This document shows, piece after piece, positions 24,513-32,255 of a stretch of 32,365 nt of DNA. The position numbers were made by a program, and so were the translations under genes. Numbering within the stretch: the first letter of the stretch is position 1; each line of letters starts with the position of its first letter. The notes under the pieces are model-generated. The model was given only the letters and a program-made list of their open reading frames with translations, was not told the DNA's origin and did not search any database. This stretch comes from Gemmatimonadaceae bacterium (GTDB lineage: Bacteria > Gemmatimonadota > Gemmatimonadetes > Gemmatimonadales > Gemmatimonadaceae): NCBI GenBank assembly GCA_017881465.1, contig JADGQV010000011.1, positions 1 through 32,365 of the forward strand, read 5' to 3'.

Positions 24513-24665
24513 CTACCTGCGCTTACGCGCGGCCTTGCGGGCTGCCTTCTTCCGCGCGCGCGTGCGTGCGCCCTTGCGCGCCGATGCGCTGCGGGCCGCT
24601 TTGCTCCTGCCGCGACCAGCCTTCTTCGCAGCGGACTTGCGTCCACGCTTCTTCGCTGCTGCCAT
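24513..24665 (-). CDS. Small histone H1-like basic DNA-binding protein
   Basis: A 50-residue protein composed almost wholly of Ala, Lys, Arg, Gly and Ser (MAAAKKRGRKSAAKKAGRGR and similar up to RKAARKRR). Such low-complexity tails bind DNA or RNA without specificity, as in bacterial Hc1-like proteins and the tails of HupS/HU. The ATG at 24665 follows a good GGGGAGAG Shine-Dalgarno; a longer frame to 24734 lacks support. A shared terminator lies just past its stop. No folded domain is present. The function is probably nucleoid compaction, but a ribosome- or RNA-related role is possible. Confidence 0.75.
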   Translation of the reverse strand: MAAAKKRGRKSAAKKAGRGRSKAARSASARKGARTRARKKAARKAARKRR

Positions 24666-24958
24666 GGTGTCTCTCCCCGATGAAGTAGAAATCCTCGCCG
24701 ACTCCCTGGTGGAATCCGCGATTTCCCGCATCACGTCCTGACCGGCCGCGAGTTACAAAGGAACTCACTGCGACTATTGCACTCACATCAGCGTGAGCAA
24801 CTCGTCGCGAATATAGAACGCAAGAGATGTGCGTGCAATCCGTTCAACCGGCGATTTCCTCCAACGCGCCATCACTTCCAAAAGCGGCACTCAATAAGCA
24901 GGTTTGAACTTTCCGCGTGCGAAGAAACACTTCCCGACTCTCAACGGAGCAGGTGCTC

Positions 24959-25984
24959 GTGAAAGCGCTGGTAAAGGAATCCGCGTCACCAGGTTTCAAA
25001 CTCAAGGATGTCGCGGAGCCCAGGATCCGTGAGGACGAAGTTCTCATTCGTGTCCGGCGCGCGGGAGTCTGCGGCACCGATGTACACATCTACGACTGGG
25101 ACGCGTGGGCGAAGGGACGATGCAAGCCGCCGTTTGTCGTCGGTCATGAGTTCGCGGGCGATGTGGTCCAGGTCGGCCGCCTGGTCACCGATGTGAAGGA
25201 AGGAGACCGCGTCACGGCGGAGGGACACATCGTCGACGGTCGCTGCCTGTTATGCAGAACGGGGAACTCGCACGTCTGTCCATTCACCAAAATCATCGGC
25301 GTCGATCGCGACGGCTGCTTCGCCGAGTACATCTCGATGCCCGCGACGAACGTGTGGCACCTGGACGACGAGATCTCCTACGAAGTCGGGGGAATCCACG
25401 ACCCGATGGGGAATGCGTTCCACACCGTGCTCACGGCGGAGATTCCCGGAGCGGTCGTGCTCGTCACCGGCTGCGGCCCGATCGGAATCTTCGCGGTCGG
25501 CATCTGCAGGGCGGCGGGCGCATCGCGAATCATCGCGACCGACGTCAACGACACGAGGCTCGCGCTGGCGAAGAGCATGGGCGCGAACGACACCGTACAT
25601 CCCGAGGAGGCCGAGAAGATCGTGAAGGCGGCGACCGACGGGCTCGGCGCCGACGTGGTGCTCGAGATGTCGGGAGTGCCGGCGGCGATTCATCAGGCTT
25701 TCGCTCTCGTGCGGGTAGGCGGACGGGTGCAAATGCTGGGGATTCCGTCGAAGAAGGTAGACTTCGACCTGGCGACGGAGGTGATCTTCAAGGGCCTCAC
25801 GATATACGGAGTCGTCGGCCGCCGCATGTACGAGACGTGGCACCAGATGACGCGCTTTCTCAAGTCGGGAGAGTTCGATCCGACACCCGTCATCACGCAC
25901 CGCTTCCCGCTGACGGAGGCGGATGCGGCGATTGCCGCGATCAAATCCGGCGAGGCCGGCAAAGTCATCTTCGAAGTCGCCTGA
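24959..25984 (+). CDS. tdh: L-threonine 3-dehydrogenase
   Basis: A 341-residue zinc alcohol-dehydrogenase-family enzyme that oxidises L-threonine to 2-amino-3-ketobutyrate with NAD+. Catalytic zinc ligands are C38 (AGVCGTDVHIYDW) and the H63-E64 pair (VGHEFAGD). NAD binding is at VLVTGCGPIGIFAVG. The structural-zinc loop reads EGHIVDGRCLLCRTGNSHVC: C96, C99 and C107 are present, but the first ligand is D93 instead of Cys. The GTG at 24959 is preceded by GGAGCAGG and gives 341 residues, as in E. coli; the frame to 24917 is unlikely. Kbl follows 33 bases later, completing the threonine-to-glycine pathway. Confidence 0.95.
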   Translation: MKALVKESASPGFKLKDVAEPRIREDEVLIRVRRAGVCGTDVHIYDWDAWAKGRCKPPFVVGHEFAGDVVQVGRLVTDVKEGDRVTAEGHIVDGRCLLCRTGNSHVCPFTKIIGVDRDGCFAEYISMPATNVWHLDDEISYEVGGIHDPMGNAFHTVLTAEIPGAVVLVTGCGPIGIFAVGICRAAGASRIIATDVNDTRLALAKSMGANDTVHPEEAEKIVKAATDGLGADVVLEMSGVPAAIHQAFALVRVGGRVQMLGIPSKKVDFDLATEVIFKGLTIYGVVGRRMYETWHQMTRFLKSGEFDPTPVITHRFPLTEADAAIAAIKSGEAGKVIFEVA

Positions 25985-26017
25985 GAAAACAACTTTCGCA
26001 TCACACGTGAGGATGCT

Positions 26018-27223
26018 GTGGCGCTGAACAAGAACTTCGATTCCGAGCTCAAGGCCGCAATCGAGAAGCTCAAGCAGGAGCGCGTCTACAAGCGGCTGAA
26101 CTATCTGGCGTCACCGCAGGGCGCGCGCGTCCAGATGGAGGGACGCGGCGATGTGGTGATTCTTTCGTCGAACAACTATCTCGGCCTGTGCAACGATCCG
26201 GCGGTGGTGGCGGCGGGAATCGATGGCCTGAAGAAATTTGGGGCGGGAACAGGCAGCGTCCGATTCATTTGCGGTACCTTCGCGATTCACCGCGATCTGG
26301 AGCGGGCGATCGCCGGTCTCGTCGGCACCGAGGCCTCGCTCAGCTACGTCTCGGCGTGGAATGCGAACGAGGGACTGACGGCGACGATCGTCGAGCAGAA
26401 CGATTTCGTGGTGTCGGACGCGCTCAACCATGCCTCGATCATAGACTCGATCAGGCTCGCGAAGGCGATCACGAAGTGCACGACCGCCGTGTATCAGCAT
26501 TCCGATCTCGACGACCTGAAGTCGAAGCTCGAGAGCGCGAAGGGCGCGCGCCGCCGCATCATCTGGACGGACGGCGTGTTCTCTATGGAGGGGAGCACGG
26601 CCAAGCTTCCGGAGATTCTCCAGCTGGCGGAGGACTACGACGCGATCGTAGCGGTTGACGATTCGCACGGGACGGGCGTCCTCGGAGCGAACGGACGCGG
26701 CACGCCCGAACATTTCGGAGTGCTGGGCGAGGTGGACATCATCACGTCGACGCTCGGCAAGGCGTTGGGTGGCGCGGCGGGCGGATTCGTGGCGGGACCA
26801 GCATCGCTTTGCGACATCCTCACGCAAAGGTCGCGTCCCCAGCTCTTCTCCAACGCGCTCCCGCCCACGGTGGCGGCCAGTGCGCTTGGGGCGATCAGGC
26901 AGCTGGAGCACCATCCCGAGCTGGTGAAGAAGCTGCACGACAACACCCGCTACTTCCGCGGCGCGATCTCCGAGGCGGGATTCAAACCATTGCCGGGAGA
27001 GACCCCGATCGTCCCTATAATCGTGGGGGAGACGGCGACGGCCATCAAGATGAGTGACATGTTGCTGGATGAAGGCGTCTTTGTGACGGGGTTCGGCTTT
27101 CCGGTCGTTCCTCAGGGGCAGGCGCGTGTGCGCTGTCAGCTCAGCGCTGCCCATTCACGCGACGATCTGGACCAGGCCATCTCGGCCTTCAAGACCGTCG
27201 GGACGAAGCTAGGCATAATCTAG
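26018..27223 (+). CDS. kbl: Glycine C-acetyltransferase (2-amino-3-ketobutyrate CoA ligase)
   Basis: A 401-residue PLP enzyme of the alpha-oxoamine synthase family. It splits 2-amino-3-ketobutyrate with CoA into glycine and acetyl-CoA, the step after Tdh. Key parts are LSSNNYLGLCNDP, the glycine-rich GAGTGSVRFICGT, SDALNHASIIDSIRL, VDDSHGTGVLG, and the PLP lysine K248 in STLGKALGGAAGG. Length is standard. It starts with GTG behind GAGGA. The tdh-kbl pair is a classic operon, and the order fits pathway order. BioF-like activity is less likely because of the tdh neighbour. An outer-membrane barrel gene begins 11 bases after it. Confidence 0.95.
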   Translation: MALNKNFDSELKAAIEKLKQERVYKRLNYLASPQGARVQMEGRGDVVILSSNNYLGLCNDPAVVAAGIDGLKKFGAGTGSVRFICGTFAIHRDLERAIAGLVGTEASLSYVSAWNANEGLTATIVEQNDFVVSDALNHASIIDSIRLAKAITKCTTAVYQHSDLDDLKSKLESAKGARRRIIWTDGVFSMEGSTAKLPEILQLAEDYDAIVAVDDSHGTGVLGANGRGTPEHFGVLGEVDIITSTLGKALGGAAGGFVAGPASLCDILTQRSRPQLFSNALPPTVAASALGAIRQLEHHPELVKKLHDNTRYFRGAISEAGFKPLPGETPIVPIIVGETATAIKMSDMLLDEGVFVTGFGFPVVPQGQARVRCQLSAAHSRDDLDQAISAFKTVGTKLGII

Positions 27224-27234
27224 AGGACGCCTTA

Positions 27235-27876
27235 ATGCAGAAGCTCAGAGCAGTCGCTGTTGCGCTGGTTGCCACGATCGTCGTTTCGTCCAGCGCGAGC
27301 GCGCAGATGCGGAACTTCGACAACTCATGGTTCTGGGGATTCAAGTCCGGAATCAACACTTTCTCCGTGCCGGGCCATGGCAACACGTCGACAGTCGATC
27401 TCGGCATCGACTGGCTCATCACGAGGACGAGGGGCGGCCTTTACGTATCGGCTAACCAGTCCATTTTCGAGCGCGACCTCGAATTCCTGGATCCGACCTC
27501 TCTCACCGGCCAGCGCACGATCCGCGTAAATGACATGCGACGCATATCCCTCGCGGGTGTCGCCTTTCCCAAGCACTTTGGCGCAATCACTCCTTACGCT
27601 GGTCTCGGCTTCACCATCGCCGTACTCGGCGATGCGCGGGTCTTCGTAGACAGCGCGAACACTTTCCCGAACAATTCATTTCTCGACGAGCTCGAGAAGG
27701 AGCGCAGCCGCAGCGCGGTCATGGGATTGGCAGGCGTGCAGATTCAGACCAAACGCGCGGCGATCTTCGCCCAGGAAACGATGCTCCCGAGCAACACCAG
27801 TTTCCTGTTCAGGAGCGTGCTTTCGTTCTTCGAGTTCGGCGTCCGTTACAACTTCGGAAGCTCCATCGACCAGTAA
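27235..27876 (+). CDS. Small outer-membrane beta-barrel protein
   Basis: A 213-residue protein with a clear Sec signal peptide: MQKLRAVAVALVATIVVSSS, cleaved probably after ASA before QMRNFD. The mature part has alternating strands and ends FFEFGVRYNFGSSIDQ, with an aromatic near-terminal strand. This suits an eight- to ten-stranded barrel. An AGAGGA Shine-Dalgarno lies before the ATG, 11 bases after kbl, and a UUCG terminator follows, so it may be read with tdh-kbl. There is no obvious link to threonine use. No named family is recognised. Confidence 0.7.
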   Translation: MQKLRAVAVALVATIVVSSSASAQMRNFDNSWFWGFKSGINTFSVPGHGNTSTVDLGIDWLITRTRGGLYVSANQSIFERDLEFLDPTSLTGQRTIRVNDMRRISLAGVAFPKHFGAITPYAGLGFTIAVLGDARVFVDSANTFPNNSFLDELEKERSRSAVMGLAGVQIQTKRAAIFAQETMLPSNTSFLFRSVLSFFEFGVRYNFGSSIDQ

Positions 27877-27909
27877 TAGCAGCTTTTGGCGCGCCTGGCG
27901 ATTGGACGA

Positions 27910-27936
27910 ACGGCCCCTTCGGGGGCCGTTTTTTTT
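27910..27936 (+). terminator. Intrinsic terminator with UUCG tetraloop
   Basis: ACGGCCCC (27910-27917) pairs with GGGGCCGT (27922-27929) around TTCG, closed by C-G, the especially stable cUUCGg type. Eight T follow. It ends the tdh-kbl-barrel transcription unit. Confidence 0.96.
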
Positions 27937-27979
27937 CGATGCTTCGGTTTTGTGGATGCCCGCCCCTGCGCCGGGCAGC

Positions 27980-28654
27980 CTACGCCGAGACCTTGCCCTT
28001 GGATACGAATCGATTGCCCCGCGCGAGCCAGCGCAGCGGCCAATCGGCGGATCGTGAGATACCGATGCGGGTCGTGACTTCGACGTCGTCGTCGGCAACT
28101 CGTTCTCCCTCGCGGATCACGATTGGCTTTCGCTGCAGGCTCTTCCCATGCATCGAGCCGGTGATACCGAGGGCGGTGCAGAGTTTTCCCGGACCGCTGG
28201 TCAGATCAACGGTGTGCCTCACGCGCGCTCGGCGCCGGTGCATCAGCGCGATCCCATCGAGCGGCTCCAGCGCGCGAACCAACACCGCGCTCGGCAATCC
28301 TTCCGCGCGCGTCACGGCGTTGAAGCACCAGTACATCCCGTAGATGAAATAGACGTACGCGATGCCGGGCGGTCCGTAGAGGTTCTCGGTGCGCGCGGTG
28401 CGTCCGACCGCGGCGTGGCAGGCGAGGTCGTGTTCGCCGAGGTACGCTTCGGTCTCGACGATGATTCCGCTGGCCGTCCCGTTCTCCGTCTCGCATTCGA
28501 GGACGGTGCCAAGCATCTCGCGCGCGACGATCTCGGTCTCGCGCTCGTAGAAGCTGGGTGGGAGGATGCGGCCCCGATGGAACTGCGAGCGAGGTCTCGA
28601 GCCCAGAAGACTCGGCGGCGAGTCTTCTGGGCTCGAGATTTTTTGCCTGCTCAC
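27980..28654 (-). CDS. 3-methyladenine DNA glycosylase (Aag/MPG family)
   Basis: A base-excision glycosylase that removes alkylated purines. The family motifs are LPPSFYERETEIVAREMLG, the catalytic glutamate region IIVETEAYLGEHDLACHA, NLYGPPGIAYVYFIYGMYWC and VDLTSGPGKLCTALGI. The only normal start is GTG 28654, giving 224 residues. The first ~30 codons (SRQKISSPEDSPPSLLGSRP) look unlike family N-termini and are encoded by one arm-loop-arm of a perfect 20-bp hairpin. Either the hairpin is inside the gene, or translation begins at a non-standard codon nearer the conserved FYERE. It lies two bases after the NYN gene stop on the same strand. Confidence 0.9.
   Translation of the reverse strand: MSRQKISSPEDSPPSLLGSRPRSQFHRGRILPPSFYERETEIVAREMLGTVLECETENGTASGIIVETEAYLGEHDLACHAAVGRTARTENLYGPPGIAYVYFIYGMYWCFNAVTRAEGLPSAVLVRALEPLDGIALMHRRRARVRHTVDLTSGPGKLCTALGITGSMHGKSLQRKPIVIREGERVADDDVEVTTRIGISRSADWPLRWLARGNRFVSKGKVSA
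28595..28644. repeat. Perfect 20-bp inverted repeat with T6 run on the plus side
   Basis: The arm at 28595-28614 is the exact reverse complement of 28619-28638, with loop GCGG and TTTTTT at 28639-28644. It has the form of an intrinsic terminator reading on the plus strand, where no gene ends. On the minus strand it lies at the NYN-aag junction, in the 5' part of the aag frame. Confidence 0.85.
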
Positions 28655-28656
28655 AC

Positions 28657-30462
28657 CTACTCGCTAGCCGTTCTGCTCTTGCTCTTGCGGGCGGCTCGGC
28701 GGGGCGCGGGCTTCTCGCCCTCTTCACCCGATGCCGCCGCGGTCTTGCGCGGACGGCGCGGCTTCTTGTCGTCGCCCGATGCGCGCTTCCGTCCGCTGCG
28801 CGGCTTCAGATCGCTGTCCGAGAGAGCGTCCTCGCCCGTGAGGGGGAGATCGGGAACGGACTCGGTGAAGACCGGCTCGGGAGCAGGTCTCGACGTCTCG
28901 ACCACGCCGACAGAAAGCAGATCTAGTGGCACGATGCCGACGCGCGCACCGATCGATCCGCGCCCGCGTCCGCGAGCAGGACCACCGGCGCGTGAACCCA
29001 TGCCGGTTGGAGCTGACGGCGCAGCGGGAGCGATTGGCTTCGGCGGTTCCGCGGCCGCGAACTGGTCGCTGAGCGAAGTCGAAGGTGCCGCCGGAGCGAC
29101 TTCGTAGTCGCTTCCCCGCCGACGGAGATCGATGATGTCAGCGTCGTGAGCGTCCTGCAGAATGCGGGTGAAGTTTCGCTCGCTGAGGCTCTCGCTGTCG
29201 CGGCCGAGCAACTCGCGCGCGCTGGCGCGGACCTGGCTTGCGCGAACTGGAGCGTCGCCGTTGGCGCCAACCGCGCGGCGAACGAGGTCGAATGCCTCCT
29301 CTCGCCGCAGGCGAAGCCCGCTCGAACCGACACCATCAGCGGGAGCGGGGGGAACGGGGGGAGCGGCGGGTGCAGCTGATGCCGCGACTCGTGCCACCTC
29401 GGGCTGTTGCGGAGACTCTGCGTCAGTAGAAGAGGGTGGTGGCGCCGCAGCGGCCGAACGCTGGCCGCGCACGTCGCGGTCGCGGCCCCTGCCGCCTCTT
29501 CGTCCGCGACGCGGGCGCTCCACCGTCTCGCCTTCCGCGGCCCCCGCGAGCCTCGGAACATTAGGCTGCGTGCTCTCCTGACCCGCGGGCAACCCGCGGG
29601 CGGCACCCGCACCCGGGGGAGCGATCTCGAACTGCCCGTTCTCCAGCTTGGTGAGAGTGAGCAAGCCGCGGTGCGCAGCCTCTGTCACGAAGCGCGAGAA
29701 CTTGGACATGCCGAGGTTCTTCTCGTCGAACGAGCTGTCGATCTGCTGCATCACCTGCTTGAGGCGGTCAGCGCGCATCACGTCGCCGTTGCGCTTCATT
29801 TGACTGATGGCTTCGGTGACGAGCTCCCACGGGTCCTTCTTCACCACTTCCTCTTCGCCGCTCCGAACCAGGCCGGCGAGCGCGTTGTAGCTGTAGTACT
29901 CGTCGCAGTTCATGACGAGGAGGTCGCTCGAGGATTCACGGATGCCTACTCCGATGACGTACTTGCCGTACTCCTTGAGCTTGGTGACGAGGCTGGCGAA
30001 ATCGGAATCGCCCGACAGGAGAATGAACGTGCCGATCTCGGGGCGAGTGAAAACCAGCTCCATCGCATCGACGGCGAGGCGAATATCCGTGGCGTTCTTT
30101 TTGGCGGAGCCGTACGCGGTCGCCATGATCATGTCGATCGATGATTCGGCCAGCGGCACTATGTACTGCGGATAGCGACGCCAATCCGCGTAAGCACGCT
30201 GCACCGAGACTTTGCCTTTTACGATGTCGGAGGAGAGGAGATTCCTCAGCTCCGTCTGAAGCTCGGAGCGGATGCCCATCGTGACGTTGTCGAAGTCGAT
30301 GAGCAGTGCGGCGTTGGGGGCGTGGAGCGGATTGGCTTGTGCGGTGGTGGACATTGCCTGCGGGCCGCGATGTACGGGGGCGCTTGCCTGCGGCCCTCGG
30401 TGTACCGGGGCAACATGGCGGTGCGCGGCTGGTGACGCGGACCGATGTGGTCGAGAACTCAT
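28657..30462 (-). CDS. NYN-domain RNase-like protein with LOTUS/OST-HTH domains
   Basis: A protein of 601 residues, or 565 if it begins at ATG 30354. A NYN (PIN-like) nuclease domain spans about 50-195, with acidic residues D56 and D58 (LLIDFDNV), D126 (NATDIRLAVD) and D152/D154 (LLSGDSDFASLV). A LOTUS/OST-HTH domain follows at about 211-282 (DPWELVTEAISQMKRNGDVM), and a second similar winged-helix unit at about 385-457. Arg/Gly-rich linkers (RRGRRGGRGRDRD) and a Lys/Arg-rich tail suggest RNA binding. NYN-LOTUS proteins are RNA-processing or decay factors; the target is unknown. The N-terminal 36 residues contain two copies of APVHRGPQA and may be leader rather than protein. Confidence 0.85.
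   Translation of the reverse strand: MSSRPHRSASPAAHRHVAPVHRGPQASAPVHRGPQAMSTTAQANPLHAPNAALLIDFDNVTMGIRSELQTELRNLLSSDIVKGKVSVQRAYADWRRYPQYIVPLAESSIDMIMATAYGSAKKNATDIRLAVDAMELVFTRPEIGTFILLSGDSDFASLVTKLKEYGKYVIGVGIRESSSDLLVMNCDEYYSYNALAGLVRSGEEEVVKKDPWELVTEAISQMKRNGDVMRADRLKQVMQQIDSSFDEKNLGMSKFSRFVTEAAHRGLLTLTKLENGQFEIAPPGAGAARGLPAGQESTQPNVPRLAGAAEGETVERPRRGRRGGRGRDRDVRGQRSAAAAPPPSSTDAESPQQPEVARVAASAAPAAPPVPPAPADGVGSSGLRLRREEAFDLVRRAVGANGDAPVRASQVRASARELLGRDSESLSERNFTRILQDAHDADIIDLRRRGSDYEVAPAAPSTSLSDQFAAAEPPKPIAPAAPSAPTGMGSRAGGPARGRGRGSIGARVGIVPLDLLSVGVVETSRPAPEPVFTESVPDLPLTGEDALSDSDLKPRSGRKRASGDDKKPRRPRKTAAASGEEGEKPAPRRAARKSKSRTASE
30355..30411 (-). repeat. Imperfect 27-bp direct repeat at the NYN gene start
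   Basis: Two copies at 30355-30381 and 30385-30411 (30-bp period) encode APVHRGPQA if translated. They sit just upstream of the alternative ATG at 30354, so they may be leader DNA. Confidence 0.6.
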
Positions 30463-30633
30463 TTTTTTGGGAATTACCTGTGCGAGGCTGCGTGCCTGCG
30501 ATTATTTGCCGCGACGGCTGCACGCCGTATCAATCCTGCGACGGATGCCGCAGGCGGTGCGTCTTCAGGTCCATGCGAGCGAGTCAACCCTCAGTCGACT
30601 GGTCGCCGGATCCTCGAAGTCGCGCCGTACGGG

Positions 30634-30646
30634 TATAATTTATACT
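30634..30646 (+). promoter_or_regulatory. -10 region of the NtrY-like operon
   Basis: TATAAT (30634-30639) is a consensus -10, and TATACT at 30641-30646 is a second candidate nearer the ATG. Together GTATAATTTATAC (30633-30645) is a perfect palindrome around one T. The gap from the kinase ATG is only 9-16 bases, with no Shine-Dalgarno. No consensus -35 is visible. Confidence 0.6.
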
Positions 30647-30655
30647 CAAACCCCC

Positions 30656-31948
30656 ATGAATCAACTGCGTTTCCGCACGCGACTGGTCCTGATCCTGTCG
30701 CTATTCGCGATCATTCCGGCCCTGGTGCTCACGTTATTGTGGGGCGGAACGATCAGCACCGCCCTGCCGTTCGTGACCGGACGGCCGGCCTGGGACAGCG
30801 TGGCGGCGAGTGGCGAGAAGGCAATAGCGGCTGCCCGCCAGGCACCCCTGACGGCGTCCCAGCGCCGCGCAATCGATGCGCACGAGCGCGAGCTGAGAAC
30901 ATCGGTGGAACAGGCGCGGCGTTACAGCTTCCTCGCCGTGCGCACGGTTCGCGTGATCGCGATAGCTGGCATTCTCGCCCTCCTCGTACTCACCGGAGCC
31001 GCGTCGCGCGTGGCGGGACATCTCAGCCGGCAATTGAGCCGGCCGCTTGACGAGCTGGTGCGATGGACTGAGATCATTGGGCACGGTGAGTCGCTTCCCC
31101 CTCCTCCCGAGCCCACGATCGTGTCCGGCGGCTGGAAGAGGGGCGATGGCGGGTCTACCATTGAAGTCACGACGAGCAGGGTGCGCGGGGCGCCCGAATT
31201 CGAGACGCTCCGACGCAGCATGCGAGAGATGGTGTCGGAGCTCGAGCACGGTCGCCGGCAGGCGGTCGAGGCGGAGCGGCTCCACGCATTCAGGGAAAGC
31301 GCGAGGAGAGTGGCGCATGAGATCAAGAATCCGCTCACGCCCATCCGGTTCGCGCTTGCTCGCCTGCGCGGCCAGGCTCCCGCGGCGTTGCAGGAAGATG
31401 TCGACGTCATCGAGATGGAGTCGGCGCGTCTCGATCGCATGGCGAGGAGTTTCGCCGAGTTTGGGCGGCTGCCCGAGGGTCCACCCTCGGAAGTCGACAT
31501 GGGAGAGCTCGTTCGTTACACTGCGCGCAGCAGCGTGCCGCCAGGCATTGCTCTAGATCTCCAGATAGACGAGAATCTTCCGCGGGTGTACGGTCACAAC
31601 GGAGCGCTTGCCGGCGCGTTGAGCAACGTACTGCTAAATGCGGTCGATGCATCCGGACAAAACGGCCGCATCACCGTGAAGGCCAGTGTCGCGAGGCTCG
31701 GTGGACGCGATGCGGTGCGTATCTCGGTGGCCGACGACGGCAAAGGAATCGCCGCGGAGAATCTCGAGACCATATGGGAGCCGTACGTCACCAACAAGCC
31801 GGGCGGCACTGGACTCGGACTGGCGATCGCGCGTCAGGCGGTATGGGCGCACGACGGAACCGTGAACGCCACGAGCACGTTGGGCCAGGGAACAGAGATA
31901 CAGTTTACGATACCCGCAAACGGCGCTGGCGCCGAGGGGATTGATTGA
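30656..31948 (+). CDS. NtrY-like membrane sensor histidine kinase
   Basis: A 430-residue kinase. Membrane helices lie at about 8-29 and 97-115, with a ~65-residue periplasmic loop between. A HAMP-like segment (SRQLSRPLDELVRWTEIIG) follows. The HisKA histidine is H221 in RRVAHEIKNPLTPIRFALARL. The ATPase has N box LSNVLLNAVDAS, G1 VADDGKGIA, and WEPYVTNKPGGTGLGLAI. The HEIKNPLTPI form is typical of NtrY-type kinases. The response regulator downstream is the likely partner. The start follows a consensus -10; the longer frame upstream is promoter DNA. The stop overlaps the next frame slightly. Confidence 0.92.
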   Translation: MNQLRFRTRLVLILSLFAIIPALVLTLLWGGTISTALPFVTGRPAWDSVAASGEKAIAAARQAPLTASQRRAIDAHERELRTSVEQARRYSFLAVRTVRVIAIAGILALLVLTGAASRVAGHLSRQLSRPLDELVRWTEIIGHGESLPPPPEPTIVSGGWKRGDGGSTIEVTTSRVRGAPEFETLRRSMREMVSELEHGRRQAVEAERLHAFRESARRVAHEIKNPLTPIRFALARLRGQAPAALQEDVDVIEMESARLDRMARSFAEFGRLPEGPPSEVDMGELVRYTARSSVPPGIALDLQIDENLPRVYGHNGALAGALSNVLLNAVDASGQNGRITVKASVARLGGRDAVRISVADDGKGIAAENLETIWEPYVTNKPGGTGLGLAIARQAVWAHDGTVNATSTLGQGTEIQFTIPANGAGAEGID

Positions 31949-31949
31949 A

Positions 31950-32255
31950 ATGGGACCAGAGATAGCCATTCCGTTTGGCGCGTTCGCGACTGCTATCATC
32001 CTCGCCATCGGCGTTCCGTTAGCGCGCGCCTACTCGCGGAGGATGGACGCGGATTCCAAAAATCCGCGCCTTCCAACCGAAGTCACTGATCGTCTCGAGC
32101 GGATGGAGCAGGCGCTCGACTCTGTCGCGTTGGAAGTCGAGCGAATCTCCGAGGGGCAGCGCTTCACCACGAAGCTGCTTTCGGAAGGGAGAGGCGCCGG
32201 CGATGCGCGGCATATCCCGTCGTCCTCTGCTTCGCCGCCCGATCGCGCGACGTAG
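31950..32255 (+). CDS. Small membrane-anchored coiled-coil protein
   Basis: A 101-residue protein not recognised by name. One hydrophobic helix (about 6-26, IAIPFGAFATAIILAIGVPLA) is followed by a charged heptad-like helix (PTEVTDRLERMEQALDSVAL and on to VERISEG) and a short Ser/Pro tail. The ATG at 31950 lies two bases after the kinase stop TGA, with GAGGGG upstream. TTG 31941 would add three residues. The stop TAG is directly followed by the GTG of the response regulator. It sits between a kinase and its regulator and may modulate them; this is inference from order. Confidence 0.7.
   Translation: MGPEIAIPFGAFATAIILAIGVPLARAYSRRMDADSKNPRLPTEVTDRLERMEQALDSVALEVERISEGQRFTTKLLSEGRGAGDARHIPSSSASPPDRAT

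Noticed and set aside
30272-30655. N-terminal extension of the NtrY-like kinase
   Set aside because: It crosses a TATAAT promoter box and the NYN gene start, and its residues are low-complexity shadow of the opposite strand.
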